Counted from the stretch's first letter, positions 1-7,588 are shown. The stretch: 30,191 bases of DNA from DASTQL01 sp035761805 (GCA_035761805.1 DASTQL010000185.1:1-30191); one strand, 5' to 3'. The notes: generated from the sequence alone by a model not told the origin. Program-made: numbers and translations.

Positions 1-1
1 G

Positions 2-709
2 GCCGGAGCGGTCAGGCGCCGCGAGGCTGGCACTCCGCAGGGCGGCGTGATTTCGCCGCTGCTGGCCAACGTCTACCTGCACCGGTTCGACCGGCGATGG
101 CAGACGGAGGGGACAGGGGTACTAGTCCGCTACGCCGACGATCTCGTGGTGATGTGCGAGCACCGCCGGGACGCCGGCCGCGCGCTTGAGGCGTTGACGG
201 CGATCTTCGCGATCATGGGTCTTGAGCCCAAGCCCGCCAAGACCCGGATTGTGCATCTCAGCGAAGGTGGGGACGGCCTTGACTTCCTGGGCTTTCGCCA
301 CCGCTGGGTGCGCTCCCGGGACCCGCGGTTCCGGCACGTCTGCTTCCTCGCTCGCTGGCCCTCACGGCAGGCGATGCAGCGCGCCCGCGACCGTGTGCGA
401 GAGCTCACGGCACGCGATCGGCTGCGCTGGCCGGTCGAGCAGATCGTCGGGGACCTCAACCAGTTCCTGCGCGGCTGGGCGGGTTACTTCCGCTACGGCA
501 ACTCGACCGTCCAGTTCGATCAGATCATGCGCCACGCGGACAACCGCCTGGCGCTGTTGATCGCCAAACGCCATCAGCAGCCCCGGCGCTACGGCCGACA
601 GGTACTCGCCTCCAGGCCCGACCGCTACGGCTTGATCAGCCTCAACGGAACCATCGCTGCGCCACGACCCAACCGGCCCTGGCGCCCGGGAGCCGAATGC
701 CGGCGGTGA
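2..709 (+). CDS. Group II intron reverse transcriptase/maturase, C-terminal part
   Basis: This is the intron-encoded protein that reverse-transcribes the intron RNA and helps it splice. The frame is open to the left edge, so the N-terminus is missing. It opens with the block GTPQGGVISPLLANVYL typical of RT motif 4, followed by the catalytic YADD box at bases 131-142 and the FLGFRH segment of the later RT blocks. The maturase X domain follows (GWAGYFRYG near 475-500). The protein ends soon after domain X with no HNH endonuclease region visible, so it looks like an endonuclease-minus type that would rely on other means of target priming. There is no frameshift or premature stop in the visible 235 codons. 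Assignment to group II RT is firm; assignment to a sub-class was not possible. Confidence 0.9.
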   Translation, partial: AGAVRRREAGTPQGGVISPLLANVYLHRFDRRWQTEGTGVLVRYADDLVVMCEHRRDAGRALEALTAIFAIMGLEPKPAKTRIVHLSEGGDGLDFLGFRHRWVRSRDPRFRHVCFLARWPSRQAMQRARDRVRELTARDRLRWPVEQIVGDLNQFLRGWAGYFRYGNSTVQFDQIMRHADNRLALLIAKRHQQPRRYGRQVLASRPDRYGLISLNGTIAAPRPNRPWRPGAECRR

Positions 710-720
710 AGAACGTCGGT

Positions 721-804
721 GAGCCGTGTGCGGGAGAACCGCACGCACGGTTCGACGGGCGGGGACTGGAAACGGAACGCCACCGCGTCACCGCGCCAGT
801 CCCC
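721..804 (+). ncRNA. Group II intron domains V and VI
   Basis: Bases 721-753 fold as a 33-base domain V: a lower 7-bp helix (GAGCCGT with ACGGTTC, one G-U pair), a 2-base bulge (GC), an upper 6-bp helix (GTGCGG with CCGCAC) and a short GAGAA loop. The AGC at 722-724 is in the position of the catalytic triad. Bases 761-769 (GGGGACTGG) pair perfectly with 796-804 (CCAGTCCCC) to form domain VI, whose internal adenosines could include the branch point. Both hairpins were paired by hand. The fold matches what is known for bacterial introns. Confidence 0.8.
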
Positions 805-902
805 GACCCAACCAACCTCAGCAGTTGTACGGTCAGGACTTGGCCCGGCTGGCGTGACGGCGGTGTCGGCCCCGGCATCGCGGCGGGAGCGAGGAGCGCG
901 GG

Positions 903-1304
903 ATGGCCGCATTCACGGTGTGGAAGTTCGACACCTCGGACGGCGCGAGCCACGCGGCCGGGATCCTCAAGCAGGCGGCGACGGACCACCTCGTCAAGGT
1001 CGTCGACCACGCCGTCGTCTCGTGGCCCGCCGGAGCGGCCCGCCCCACGACGGCGCACTCGCACGACGACGTGCGGCGCGGCACCGGGTGGGGCGCCCTC
1101 TGGGGACTGCTGGCCGGCGCCCCGTTCCTGGTGCCGGTCGTCGGTGGCGTCGTCGGTGCTGCCATCGGTGTACTCTTCGTCGTCACCGAGGAGGGAGATC
1201 TCGACCGGGGGGGTGAGCGCTTCCACGGCATGCCGTGGAAGCTCATCACCACCAACCTCACCGACGCCGAGCGCCGGGTGCTGCACGAGACGTTCGGCGG
1301 ATGA
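903..1304 (+). CDS. DUF1269 family membrane-associated protein, internally shortened
   Basis: This 133-residue protein begins with the DUF1269 hallmark (FTVWKFD, then VKVVDHAVVSWP near residues 31-42). A glycine-rich hydrophobic stretch follows at about 62-94 (GWGALWGLLAG, VVGGVVGAAIG). It ends with the usual PWKLITTNLT...HETFG tail. The family is of unknown function, and members I know are about 155-170 residues. Here the glycine-rich segment runs straight into LFVVTEEGD, which normally follows a segment containing a GIDDxF and a TPGTSA motif. About 25-30 residues therefore seem to have been lost in frame near residue 90. A GAGGAG ribosome binding site lies at 889-894. The stop codon overlaps the first ATG of msrA (ATGA), so the two are probably co-translated. 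Confidence 0.75.
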   Translation: MAAFTVWKFDTSDGASHAAGILKQAATDHLVKVVDHAVVSWPAGAARPTTAHSHDDVRRGTGWGALWGLLAGAPFLVPVVGGVVGAAIGVLFVVTEEGDLDRGGERFHGMPWKLITTNLTDAERRVLHETFGG

Positions 1305-1837
1305 TCCCCCGGGCCTCGAGCATGGGAGACAACGTCGAAACCACGGTCCTCGCCGGCGGATGCTTCTGGGGAGTTCAGGAGCTCATGCGCAAGCAGCGCG
1401 GTGTGATCTCCACGCGCGCCGGGTGGTCCGGCGGAGACATCGCCAATCCGACCGAGGCCAACCCCGGCACCCACGCCGAGGCGGTCGAGATCCTCTTCGA
1501 CCCGGCGCAGACCTCGTTCCGCGACATCCTCGAGTTCTTCTTCCAGATCCACGACCCGACGACGCTGAACCGCCAGGTGGACGACATCGGCACCGAGTAC
1601 CGCTCGGTGATCTTCTACGCGAGCGATGAGCAGAAGCACATCGCCGAGGACACAATCGCCGACGTCGAGGCGTCAGGTCTCTGGCCCGGGAAGGTCGTCA
1701 CCGAGGTCCGGTCCGTCGGGCCCTTCTGGGAGGCCGGGCCCGAGGACCAGTACTACCTGCAGAAGAACCCGAGTGGCGAGACCTGCCACTTCCCCCGGCC
1801 GAACTGGAAGCTCCCGCATCGCGGATCCGCGTCCTGA
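1301..1837 (+). CDS. msrA: Peptide methionine-S-sulfoxide reductase MsrA
   Basis: MsrA reduces the S-epimer of methionine sulfoxide in proteins and free methionine, using thioredoxin, as a cytoplasmic repair enzyme. The catalytic GCFWG motif (nucleophilic Cys21 from the first ATG) is present. The family blocks NPGTHAEAVEILFDP, FFQIHDPTTLNRQ and DIGTEYRSVIFY follow in order, and the tail reads GETCHFPRPNWKLP. Two in-frame starts exist. ATG 1301 overlaps the stop of the preceding gene and gives 178 residues. ATG 1322 gives 171 residues and starts close to the conserved domain. Neither has a strong ribosome binding site; the overlap favours coupling from 1301, and homologues usually start nearer the motif. 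The link to the DUF1269 gene suggests a small stress-response operon, which is inference. Confidence 0.93.
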   Translation: MIPRASSMGDNVETTVLAGGCFWGVQELMRKQRGVISTRAGWSGGDIANPTEANPGTHAEAVEILFDPAQTSFRDILEFFFQIHDPTTLNRQVDDIGTEYRSVIFYASDEQKHIAEDTIADVEASGLWPGKVVTEVRSVGPFWEAGPEDQYYLQKNPSGETCHFPRPNWKLPHRGSAS

Positions 1838-1851
1838 CTCGGTGCGGAAGG

Positions 1852-1871
1852 GACCGCCCCTGGGGGTGGTC
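1852..1871. terminator. Candidate bidirectional terminator between msrA and metZ
   Basis: Bases 1852-1859 pair with 1864-1871 in an 8-bp stem (one G-T) with the loop CTGG. It sits in the 65-bp gap between convergent msrA and metZ. No T-run follows, as is common in GC-rich genomes, so this is a structural suggestion only. Confidence 0.4.
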
Positions 1872-1902
1872 GGGACGGAGTGGCGCTTCTCGAGAGGTGG
1901 GC

Positions 1903-3105
1903 TCAATCACCCAGCGCCCGCGCCAGGTCCTCCCGCAGGTCCTCCACGTCCTCCAGGCCCACCGAGATCCGCACCAGGCCGTCGGAGATGCCCATCGCCG
2001 CCCGGACCTCCTCGCCGAGGCGCCGGTGCGTGGTCGTGGCCGGGTGGGTGACGAGCGACTTCGCGTCGCCGAGGTTGTTGGAGATGTCGAACAGCCGCAG
2101 CCGGTCCAGCACGGCGAAGGCCGCCTCCTGCCCGCCCTCGACCTCGATGCTCACGATCGTGCCGCCGCCACGCATCTGCCGCCGGGCCAGCTCGTACTGG
2201 GGATGGCTGGGCAACCAGGGGTAGCGCACTCGCGCCACAGCGGGCCGGCCCTCGAGCCAGGTCGCCAGCTCCAGCGCCGTACGGGTCGACTGCTCCACCC
2301 GTAGCCGCAGGGTCTCGAGGCCCTTGATGAGAACCCACGCGTTGAAGGCGCTCATGGCGGGCCCGGTGTGGCGGCAGAAGAGCTCCAGGTCGTCCTCGAC
2401 GAAGGCCCGCGAGCCGAGCACGGCGCCGCCCAGCACCCGCCCCTGACCGTCGATGTGCTTGGTGGCGCTGTAGACGACGATGTCCGCCCCGAGCTCGAAC
2501 GGTCGCATGAGGACCGGCGTCGCGAAGACGTTGTCCACGACGACGGTCGCTCCGGCATCGTGCCCGAAGGTGCAGACGGCCTCCACGTCTACCAGCTCGA
2601 GGGTGGGGTTGGCGGGGGACTCGAAGAAGACCACGTCCGCCGGTGTCGACAGCGCCTTCCGCCACTGCTCGAGGTCGTGCCCGTCCACGAAGTCGGTCCG
2701 GATGCCCCACCGCGGCAGGATCTCGTCGAGGATGATGAAGCACGAGCCGAAGAGCGCACGGCTGGCCACGACGCGGTTGCCCGTCTCCAGCAGCGCCGCG
2801 AACGCGTTGAAGACCGCCGCCATCCCGCTCGCCGTCGCCGTGCAGGCCGGTGCGCCCTCGAGCAGCCGCAAACGCTCCTCGAACATCCGGACCGTGGGGT
2901 TGGTGAAGCGCGAGTAGACGTAGTGGTCCAGCTCGCCGGCGAACGACGCCTCGGCCTCGGCCGCCGACCCGTACACGTAGCCGGACGTCAGGAAGATCGC
3001 CTCGGAGGTCTCGTCGACGTCCGATCTGGCCAGGCCGCCTCGTACGGCGACGGTGTCCGTCCGCGCCGAGCGCGGCAGCCGCCTGCTCTCCCCGGGCATG
3101 CGCAC
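1903..3105 (-). CDS. metZ: O-succinylhomoserine sulfhydrylase MetZ
   Basis: This PLP enzyme of the Cys/Met-metabolism family makes homocysteine directly from O-succinylhomoserine (or the acetyl ester) and sulfide in methionine synthesis, in the cytoplasm. The 400-residue length is typical. Visible blocks are ETSEAIFLTSGYVYGSA, YVYSRFTNPTV (Tyr64 and Arg66 region), TASGMAAVF (PLP phosphate contact), the ESPANPTLE loop, VVDNVFATP, and SATKHIDGQGR with the PLP lysine at about residue 216. The C-terminus has the MetZ-like DISNNLGDAKSLVTHPATTTH and ISDGLVRISVGLEDVEDL. The GTG at 3105 is followed two codons later by an ATG (3099); either could be the start. It is convergent with msrA and divergent from the molybdate operon, and no operon partner is seen. 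Confidence 0.92.
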   Translation of the reverse strand: MRMPGESRRLPRSARTDTVAVRGGLARSDVDETSEAIFLTSGYVYGSAAEAEASFAGELDHYVYSRFTNPTVRMFEERLRLLEGAPACTATASGMAAVFNAFAALLETGNRVVASRALFGSCFIILDEILPRWGIRTDFVDGHDLEQWRKALSTPADVVFFESPANPTLELVDVEAVCTFGHDAGATVVVDNVFATPVLMRPFELGADIVVYSATKHIDGQGRVLGGAVLGSRAFVEDDLELFCRHTGPAMSAFNAWVLIKGLETLRLRVEQSTRTALELATWLEGRPAVARVRYPWLPSHPQYELARRQMRGGGTIVSIEVEGGQEAAFAVLDRLRLFDISNNLGDAKSLVTHPATTTHRRLGEEVRAAMGISDGLVRISVGLEDVEDLREDLARALGD

Positions 3106-3222
3106 ACGATCCCAGAGGCCGGCCGCGCGCGGTCGGCACGGTCCGATGGGCGGACCTGGAGCAGGGCACCGACTGCCGTACCTACGGGAGGAGAGTTCTC
3201 ACTGTGCCGCAGGCGCGGAGGA

Positions 3223-3235
3223 TATGATGCACGTA
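3223..3235 (+). promoter_or_regulatory. Candidate -10 box for a leaderless molybdate operon transcript
   Basis: TATGAT at 3223-3228 is one base from the consensus -10 hexamer and ends 6 bases before the ATG at 3235, so initiation would fall at or very near the start codon. No convincing -35 was found. The GGAGG at 3217-3221 is 13 bases from the ATG, which is too far for a good ribosome binding site and supports a leaderless reading. Confidence 0.45.
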
Positions 3236-3636
3236 TGACGCAGCTGCGGATCAGTGAAGTCGCTGGGCTCCTCCGGGTGAGCGACGACACCGTCCGGCGG
3301 TGGGTCGAGCAGGGCCGCCTGGAGACGCAGCTCGACGGGTCCGGCCGGATGGTCGTGCCGGGGACGTCCGTGGCCGCCTTCGTCCGGGACCGTGGTCACC
3401 TCGACGACGACCCGCGCGGCCACACGGTGTCGGCCCGCAACCGGATGGCCGGCATCGTCACCGACGTCCGCCGGGACGGCCTGGTGGCCCAGGTCGAGAT
3501 CCAGGCGGGTCCCTTCCGCCTGGTCTCGCTGATGACCCGGGAGGCGGCCGATGAGCTCGCGCTGGAGCCGGGCGCGCTGGCCACCGCAGTCGTCAAGGCC
3601 ACCAACGTCGTGGTCGAGGCGGCGGACCACCGATGA
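3235..3636 (+). CDS. HTH-Mop (TOBE) domain regulator, probable molybdate sensor
   Basis: This is a 133-residue two-domain protein. Residues about 4-52 form a MerR/excisionase-like helix-turn-helix (LRISEVAGLLRVSDDTVRRW, then a wing ending VPGTSVAAFV). Residues about 66-128 form a single Mop/TOBE domain (SARNRMAGIVTDVRRDG, LVAQVEIQAGPFRLVSLMT, then TAVVKATNVVVE). Mop domains bind molybdate or tungstate oxyanions, so the likely role is to sense molybdate and control the operon it heads. This role is inferred from domains and position. It is smaller than classical ModE and uses a different HTH. Its stop codon overlaps the modA start (ATGA), so regulator and transporter should be translated together. 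It may be autoregulatory. Confidence 0.85.
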   Translation: MTQLRISEVAGLLRVSDDTVRRWVEQGRLETQLDGSGRMVVPGTSVAAFVRDRGHLDDDPRGHTVSARNRMAGIVTDVRRDGLVAQVEIQAGPFRLVSLMTREAADELALEPGALATAVVKATNVVVEAADHR

Positions 3637-4445
3637 CCGGCACCTGCCGGGGCGGCCGCCTTCGGTGGCTGCTCGCCACGGGGGCGCTGATCGCCTGCGG
3701 CTGCGGGGGACCGGCGTCTTCCGCGCCGGACCCGACGGCGGGCCCCGTGGTGCGGGTCGCGGCCGCCTCCGACCTGCGCTTCGCCCTCGAGGAAGTCGCC
3801 GACCTGGTGGCGCGCGAGGACCCGGACGTCGAGCTCGCCGTCACGTACGGCTCCTCCGGTCAGTTCGTGCAGCAGATCGGCAACGGGGCGCCCTTCGACC
3901 TCTTCCTCTCCGCCGACCTGGCCTACCCGGAGCAGCTCGTCGAGGAGGGGCTCGCCGAGGCCGACGACGTCTTCGCGTACGGGGTGGGTCGGCTGGTCCT
4001 CTGGGTCGGCGACGAGTCGCCGGTGGACCCCGGGGGTGGGCTCGCCGCGTTGGCCGACCCCGCCGTACGGACGGTGGCCGTCGCGAACCCCGAGCACGCC
4101 CCGTACGGGCGTGCGGCGGTGGAGGCCCTGCGGGCAGCGGGGGTCTGGGACGTGGTCGAGCCGAAGCTGGTTCTCGGTGAGAACGTCTCCCAGGCGGCGG
4201 ACTTCGTGCGGTCCGGCAACGCCGACGCCGGGGTCGTGGCGCTGTCGTTGGCGCTGGCCCCCTCGGCGAAGGACGAGGGTCGGTGGGCGGAGGTGCCGCT
4301 CGAGCTCTTCAGCCCGTTGGAGCAGGGTGGCGTGGTGCTACCCGGGGCGAGGGACCCGGCTGCCACACGTGCCGTCCGTGACGTCCTGCTGGGCGAGGGA
4401 GGGCGCGCGGTGCTGGCCTCGTACGGCTTCTCGCCGGCGGACTGA
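3633..4445 (+). CDS. modA: Molybdate ABC transporter substrate-binding lipoprotein ModA
   Basis: ModA is the extracytoplasmic molybdate/tungstate-binding protein of the ModABC importer. The 270-residue product starts with a short basic region and a hydrophobic stretch ending in a lipobox (LIAC, lipidated Cys near residue 22), as expected for a Gram-positive lipoprotein. The mature protein shows ModA blocks: VRVAAASDLRFALEEVA, VTYGSSGQFVQQI, GAPFDLFLSADLAYPEQL, VRTVAVANPEHAPYGRAAVEAL, VLGENVSQAADFV and GNADAGVVALSLA. The ATG overlaps the stop of the upstream regulator. A 12-bp gap separates it from modB. Confidence 0.95.
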   Translation: MTGTCRGGRLRWLLATGALIACGCGGPASSAPDPTAGPVVRVAAASDLRFALEEVADLVAREDPDVELAVTYGSSGQFVQQIGNGAPFDLFLSADLAYPEQLVEEGLAEADDVFAYGVGRLVLWVGDESPVDPGGGLAALADPAVRTVAVANPEHAPYGRAAVEALRAAGVWDVVEPKLVLGENVSQAADFVRSGNADAGVVALSLALAPSAKDEGRWAEVPLELFSPLEQGGVVLPGARDPAATRAVRDVLLGEGGRAVLASYGFSPAD

Positions 4446-4457
4446 GGAGTCTGCGGC

Positions 4458-5132
4458 ATGGACTGGCAGGCCGTGGCGGTCAGCGCGCGACTGGCGTTGG
4501 CGACGACGGCGATCCTGCTCGTGGTCGCCGTGCCGCTCGCGGGGTGGCTGGCGTTCTCCCGGCGGCGGTGGACGGTCGCGGCCGAGGCGGTCGTGGCACT
4601 GCCGCTGGTGCTCCCGCCCACGGTGCTGGGCTACTACCTGCTCGTCGCGATGGGTGCCCGGTCGCCGGTCGGGCGGTGGTGGCAGGAGGTGACCGGCTCG
4701 ACCCTGGCCTTCAGCTTCTCGGGGCTGCTGGTTGCGTCGGTGCTCTCCAGCCTGCCCTTCGCGGTGCAGCCGTTGCTGGCGGCGTACGGCGGGGTGGACC
4801 GGCGCCTGCTGGAGGCGTCGGCGGTCCTGGGGCGGGGCTGGTGGGGGACGCTCGGCCGGGTGGCGCTGCCGCTGTCGCGGGCGGGACTGGCGACCGCCGC
4901 GGTGCTGACCTTCGCGCACACGGTGGGGGAGTTCGGGGTCGTGCTCATGGTGGGCGGCAACATCCCCGGGGAGACGCGGACGGCGTCGATCTCGGTCTAC
5001 GACTCCGTGCAGGCCTTCGACCAGGTGTCGGCGGGCCGGACGAGCCTGCTGCTGCTGGGCTTCTCGCTGGTGGTGCTCACGCTCACGTACACACTCCAGC
5101 GGCGCGGTGGGCCGGGCTGGGCGCGGCCGTGA
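4458..5132 (+). CDS. modB: Molybdate ABC transporter permease ModB
   Basis: ModB is the membrane channel subunit of the molybdate importer. The 224 residues show about five to six hydrophobic segments, starting with one near residues 8-32. The characteristic LPLVLPPTVLGYYLL sequence follows near 47-63. The cytoplasmic EAA loop that docks on ModC is present (EASAVLGRGWWGTLGRVALP, about residues 119-140). The block FAHTVGEFGVVLMVGGNIPG, typical of ModB, comes next. The GAGGAG at 4444-4449 lies 8 bases before the ATG. Its stop overlaps the GTG of modC (GTGA), consistent with a stoichiometric complex. Confidence 0.95.
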   Translation: MDWQAVAVSARLALATTAILLVVAVPLAGWLAFSRRRWTVAAEAVVALPLVLPPTVLGYYLLVAMGARSPVGRWWQEVTGSTLAFSFSGLLVASVLSSLPFAVQPLLAAYGGVDRRLLEASAVLGRGWWGTLGRVALPLSRAGLATAAVLTFAHTVGEFGVVLMVGGNIPGETRTASISVYDSVQAFDQVSAGRTSLLLLGFSLVVLTLTYTLQRRGGPGWARP

Positions 5133-6226
5133 GCGGGTCGTTGGCGGTGCGGGTGCGGCGGCACGTCGTCGACGCCGAGCTCGAGGTGCCGCTGGGCGGT
5201 CCTCCGGTGACGGCGCTCTTCGGGCCGTCGGGGGCGGGGAAGACGACGCTGCTGCGGTGCGTGGCGGGGCTGGAGCGCCCCGATCCGGGGTCGGTTGTCG
5301 TCTTCGGGGACGAGCTGTGGTCCGGCGACGACCGGCACGTGCCCGCCCGTTCGCGGAGGGTCGGTCTGCTCTTCCAGGACCACGCGCTCTTCCCGCACCT
5401 CGACGTCGACGCCAACGTCGCGTATGGGCTCCGCGGCGTGCCGCGCTCCATGCGCGGGGAGCGGGTAGCAGAAGCCCTGGCGACTGCGGGGGCCGGGCAC
5501 CTGGCGGGGCGCCGGGTCGCGGAGCTGTCGGGCGGCGAGGCTCAGCGGGTGGCGCTCGCCCGGGCGCTGGCGCCGCGGCCCCGACTGCTGCTGCTCGACG
5601 AGCCGCTGTCAGCGCTGGACACGCCGACCCGGTCGCGGCTGCGGGTCGACCTCCGGCAGGTGCTGGTCCGGTCCGGCACGCCGACCCTGCTGGTGAGCCA
5701 CGACCGTACGGAGGTGCTCGCCCTGGCCGACCGGGTCGTGGTGGTCGTCCGCGGGCGGGTGCTGCAGGTGGGGGAGCCGGCGGAGGTCTTCGGGCGGCCG
5801 GCGGACGCGGCGGTGGCCCGGGTCGTCGGGGTGGAGACGGCGGCGCCGGGGGTCGTGCGGTCGCGGGGGGACGGGGTGCTCGGGGTCGAGGTCGGATCGG
5901 GCGCGCGCCGGCTGACGGCGGTCGAGGTGCTGGGTGAGACGACCTTGGGACCCGGCGACCAGGTGCTGGTGTGCATCCGCGCGGAGGACGTTGCGCTCGA
6001 GCTGCCCGGCCGGGCCGGCCCTTCCAGCCCGCGCAACCACCTGCCCGGCACCGTAACGGCGGTGGCCGTCGACGGGCCACTCGTCCGCGTGGACGTGGAC
6101 TGCGGCTTCCCGCTCGCTGCATACGTCACCCGGCCTGCCCGCGAGGAGCTCGGGCTGGTGCCCGGGTCGGCGGTCGTGGCCAGCGTCAAGGGCCCGGCGG
6201 TGCACCTGGTCCCCCACCCGCAATGA
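5129..6226 (+). CDS. modC: Molybdate ABC transporter ATP-binding protein ModC
   Basis: ModC is the ATPase that powers molybdate import. Starting from the GTG that overlaps the modB stop, the protein is 365 residues. It has Walker A GPSGAGKT (32-39), Q-loop Gln83, signature LSGGEAQR (133-140), Walker B LLLLDEP with catalytic Glu158, D-loop SALD, and switch His191. A C-terminal Mop/TOBE domain (about 300-363, from RNHLPGTVTAV) is the regulatory oxyanion-binding module. It is of the same kind as the Mop domain of the regulator that heads the operon. The TGA stop at 6224-6226 lies inside the ATGA that begins a 77-bp repeat. Confidence 0.95.
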   Translation: MSGSLAVRVRRHVVDAELEVPLGGPPVTALFGPSGAGKTTLLRCVAGLERPDPGSVVVFGDELWSGDDRHVPARSRRVGLLFQDHALFPHLDVDANVAYGLRGVPRSMRGERVAEALATAGAGHLAGRRVAELSGGEAQRVALARALAPRPRLLLLDEPLSALDTPTRSRLRVDLRQVLVRSGTPTLLVSHDRTEVLALADRVVVVVRGRVLQVGEPAEVFGRPADAAVARVVGVETAAPGVVRSRGDGVLGVEVGSGARRLTAVEVLGETTLGPGDQVLVCIRAEDVALELPGRAGPSSPRNHLPGTVTAVAVDGPLVRVDVDCGFPLAAYVTRPAREELGLVPGSAVVASVKGPAVHLVPHPQ

Positions 6227-6299
6227 CCACGTTCACCACCCTCGTGGGGGCTTCACGAGGCGTCCACGCCCGGTGATGACCCGAGCGGCCTGGTGGTGG
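6223..6299 (+). repeat. 77-bp REP-like palindromic repeat, copy A
   Basis: This is one of three 77-bp copies in the window (others at 21932-22008, plus strand, and 22243-22319, minus strand). By hand count, copy A matches copy B at 64 of 77 positions and copy C at 65 of 77, with no gaps. It has an outer arm pair (CACCACC at positions 12-18, GGTGGTG at 70-76) around a central hairpin that here carries two mismatches. It begins at the modC stop codon and may end the operon transcript. Confidence 0.85.
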
Positions 6300-6566
6300 C
6301 CGCCGCCGGGCTTCGCGGGACGGCGACGTTCTACCGGCCGCCGGGCGCTTCCCTCCGGCTTGATGCGAGGACGAGGTGCTGAACCTTGCGTTGCTGCCCT
6401 CCATGGCGACCGGGGCGACGGTGATCCACGGATCTGGTGCGCCAGCAGTATGAGTGCGTCCGCGGGTGGCGAATGGCGACTCGGTGCTTCACTGCGACCT
6501 CGTCGTGAGGCGGCCTTCACGGCTGCGGCCAGTCACTGGTCGGATGCACCGGCGGCTACCGCTGGG
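6300..6566. other. Intergenic region, no gene recognised
   Basis: This lies between modC with repeat A and the convergent LysR gene. No reading frame resembles a known protein, and no fourth repeat copy was seen. It may simply be the boundary of the accessory island. Confidence 0.5.
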
Positions 6567-7544
6567 TCAGCGCTGCGGACGCTGCGCGCCGGTCCGCCCC
6601 CACTGCTGGCCGATTTCGCGGCAGATGTCGGCCGCTGTCTCGACAAAGGGCGCAAGGGCTGGTTGTGGCCTGCGCTCGGGCTGCCAGGCAACTCCGAGCC
6701 TGCGGGGCGGTGGAGCGGGGCGGATGGGGATGATGGCCACGTGTGGATCGTTCTCGTCGATAGCGAGCCGTGGCAGTACGGCGTAGGCCAGGCCGGAGCC
6801 GATCAGGCCTTGGATGGTCGGGTTGTCGTCGGAACGGAAGAGGTAGGTCGGCGCGACGGGCGCCTGAGCGAAGGCGGAATCGATGATCTGTCGGCAGCCG
6901 GGGTCGCGGGTGCCGATCATGGGGAGCTGGGCGATGTCGGTGATGCCGACCACAGGCTGGCGTGCCTCGGGAGCGTCGGCCGGCGCCAGCAACACCATCG
7001 GGTCCTCGAGGAGCGGCCGGACCTTCAGCGACCCGGTTGGGTGTGGGCCGACATCGAGGAAAGTGACCTCGACGTCGCCAGTCTCGACGGCCCGAATCAG
7101 GTCGGCGGAGCCTCGTGACTCACGGAGCGTGATCTCGATGCCGGGCCACTGCGCGCGGAACTGCCGTAGGAGGCCGGGAAGGATCTTGGTGCCGACGCTG
7201 GGCATCGTTCCCACCCGCAGCTCGCCCCGGTCGCCGGTGGCCAGCGCCCGCAGGTCGGCGGCCGCCGAGCTGACGCGGGCGATGACGGCCCGGCCGTGTG
7301 TCAGCAGCACCTCCCCGGCTGCCGTGAGCCGCACCGGGCGGCGGCCTCCGGGGCGCTCGAACAGCGGCGTGCCGACGATGCGCTCCAGGGCGCTGACCTG
7401 TTGGCTCACCGCTGACTGCGTGTAGCCGAGCTGATCGGCAGCCGCGCTGAAGGTGCCTGTCTCGACCACGGCCACGAGCGCCAGCACGTGCCGTACCTCA
7501 AGGCCGGGCCACGGGGATGGAGCGGGGGAACCAGTAGCACCCAT
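6567..7544 (-). CDS. LysR-family transcriptional regulator
   Basis: This 325-residue LysR-type regulator has an N-terminal winged helix-turn-helix at about residues 16-75 (GTFSAAADQLGYTQSAVSQQ, then LERIVGTPLFER). A substrate-binding-like effector domain follows (GELRVGTMPSVGTKILPGLL, then residues up to about 310). It is transcribed divergently from the FAD oxidase gene with an 106-bp gap to the oxidase ATG. That is the classical arrangement for a LysR regulator controlling its neighbour, so the oxidase and following genes are its likely targets (inference). Two inverted repeats lie in the gap, one overlapping the LysR start codon, consistent with autoregulation. The effector is unknown. No strong ribosome binding site precedes the ATG. 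Confidence 0.9.
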   Translation of the reverse strand: MGATGSPAPSPWPGLEVRHVLALVAVVETGTFSAAADQLGYTQSAVSQQVSALERIVGTPLFERPGGRRPVRLTAAGEVLLTHGRAVIARVSSAAADLRALATGDRGELRVGTMPSVGTKILPGLLRQFRAQWPGIEITLRESRGSADLIRAVETGDVEVTFLDVGPHPTGSLKVRPLLEDPMVLLAPADAPEARQPVVGITDIAQLPMIGTRDPGCRQIIDSAFAQAPVAPTYLFRSDDNPTIQGLIGSGLAYAVLPRLAIDENDPHVAIIPIRPAPPPRRLGVAWQPERRPQPALAPFVETAADICREIGQQWGRTGAQRPQR

Positions 7545-7561
7545 GATGGGTATCTATCATG
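7542..7561. promoter_or_regulatory. Inverted repeat over the LysR start, candidate operator
   Basis: CATGAT (7542-7547) and ATCATG (7556-7561) are perfect inverted arms around 8 bases. The repeat overlaps the LysR start codon in a comparatively AT-rich stretch. Binding here would fit autorepression. Confidence 0.4.
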
Positions 7562-7588
7562 ACACGCGCTTTTCTTATGAGACAAGCC

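Larger units (their letters stand above)
1..807 (+). mobile_element. Group II intron, 3' portion (left end outside window)
   Basis: The reverse transcriptase/maturase reading frame is followed 11 bases later by a recognisable domain V hairpin and then a domain VI hairpin, which is the order expected at the 3' end of a bacterial group II retro-intron. The 3' splice junction probably lies just after domain VI, near the GAC at 805-807, but the exact base is an inference. The 5' part (domains I-IV start, 5' splice site) is outside the window, so intactness and the target site cannot be judged. It lies upstream of the DUF1269 gene. Confidence 0.8.

Noticed and set aside
2..709. Retron or other defence-associated reverse transcriptase
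   Set aside because: The GTPQGG block, YADD, the X domain and downstream domains V and VI identify a group II intron maturase instead.
2368..3234. Upstream extension of the Mop regulator frame across metZ
   Set aside because: The extension is the antisense of metZ. The domain starts at the ATG at 3235, which has a well-placed -10 box.
4338..6122. Long minus-strand frame opposite modB and modC
   Set aside because: Proline- and arginine-rich shadow; the plus strand encodes ModB and ModC with all motifs.
6273..7118. Plus-strand frame running from repeat A into the LysR gene
   Set aside because: It lies mostly antisense to LysR and begins in repeat sequence, with no family resemblance.
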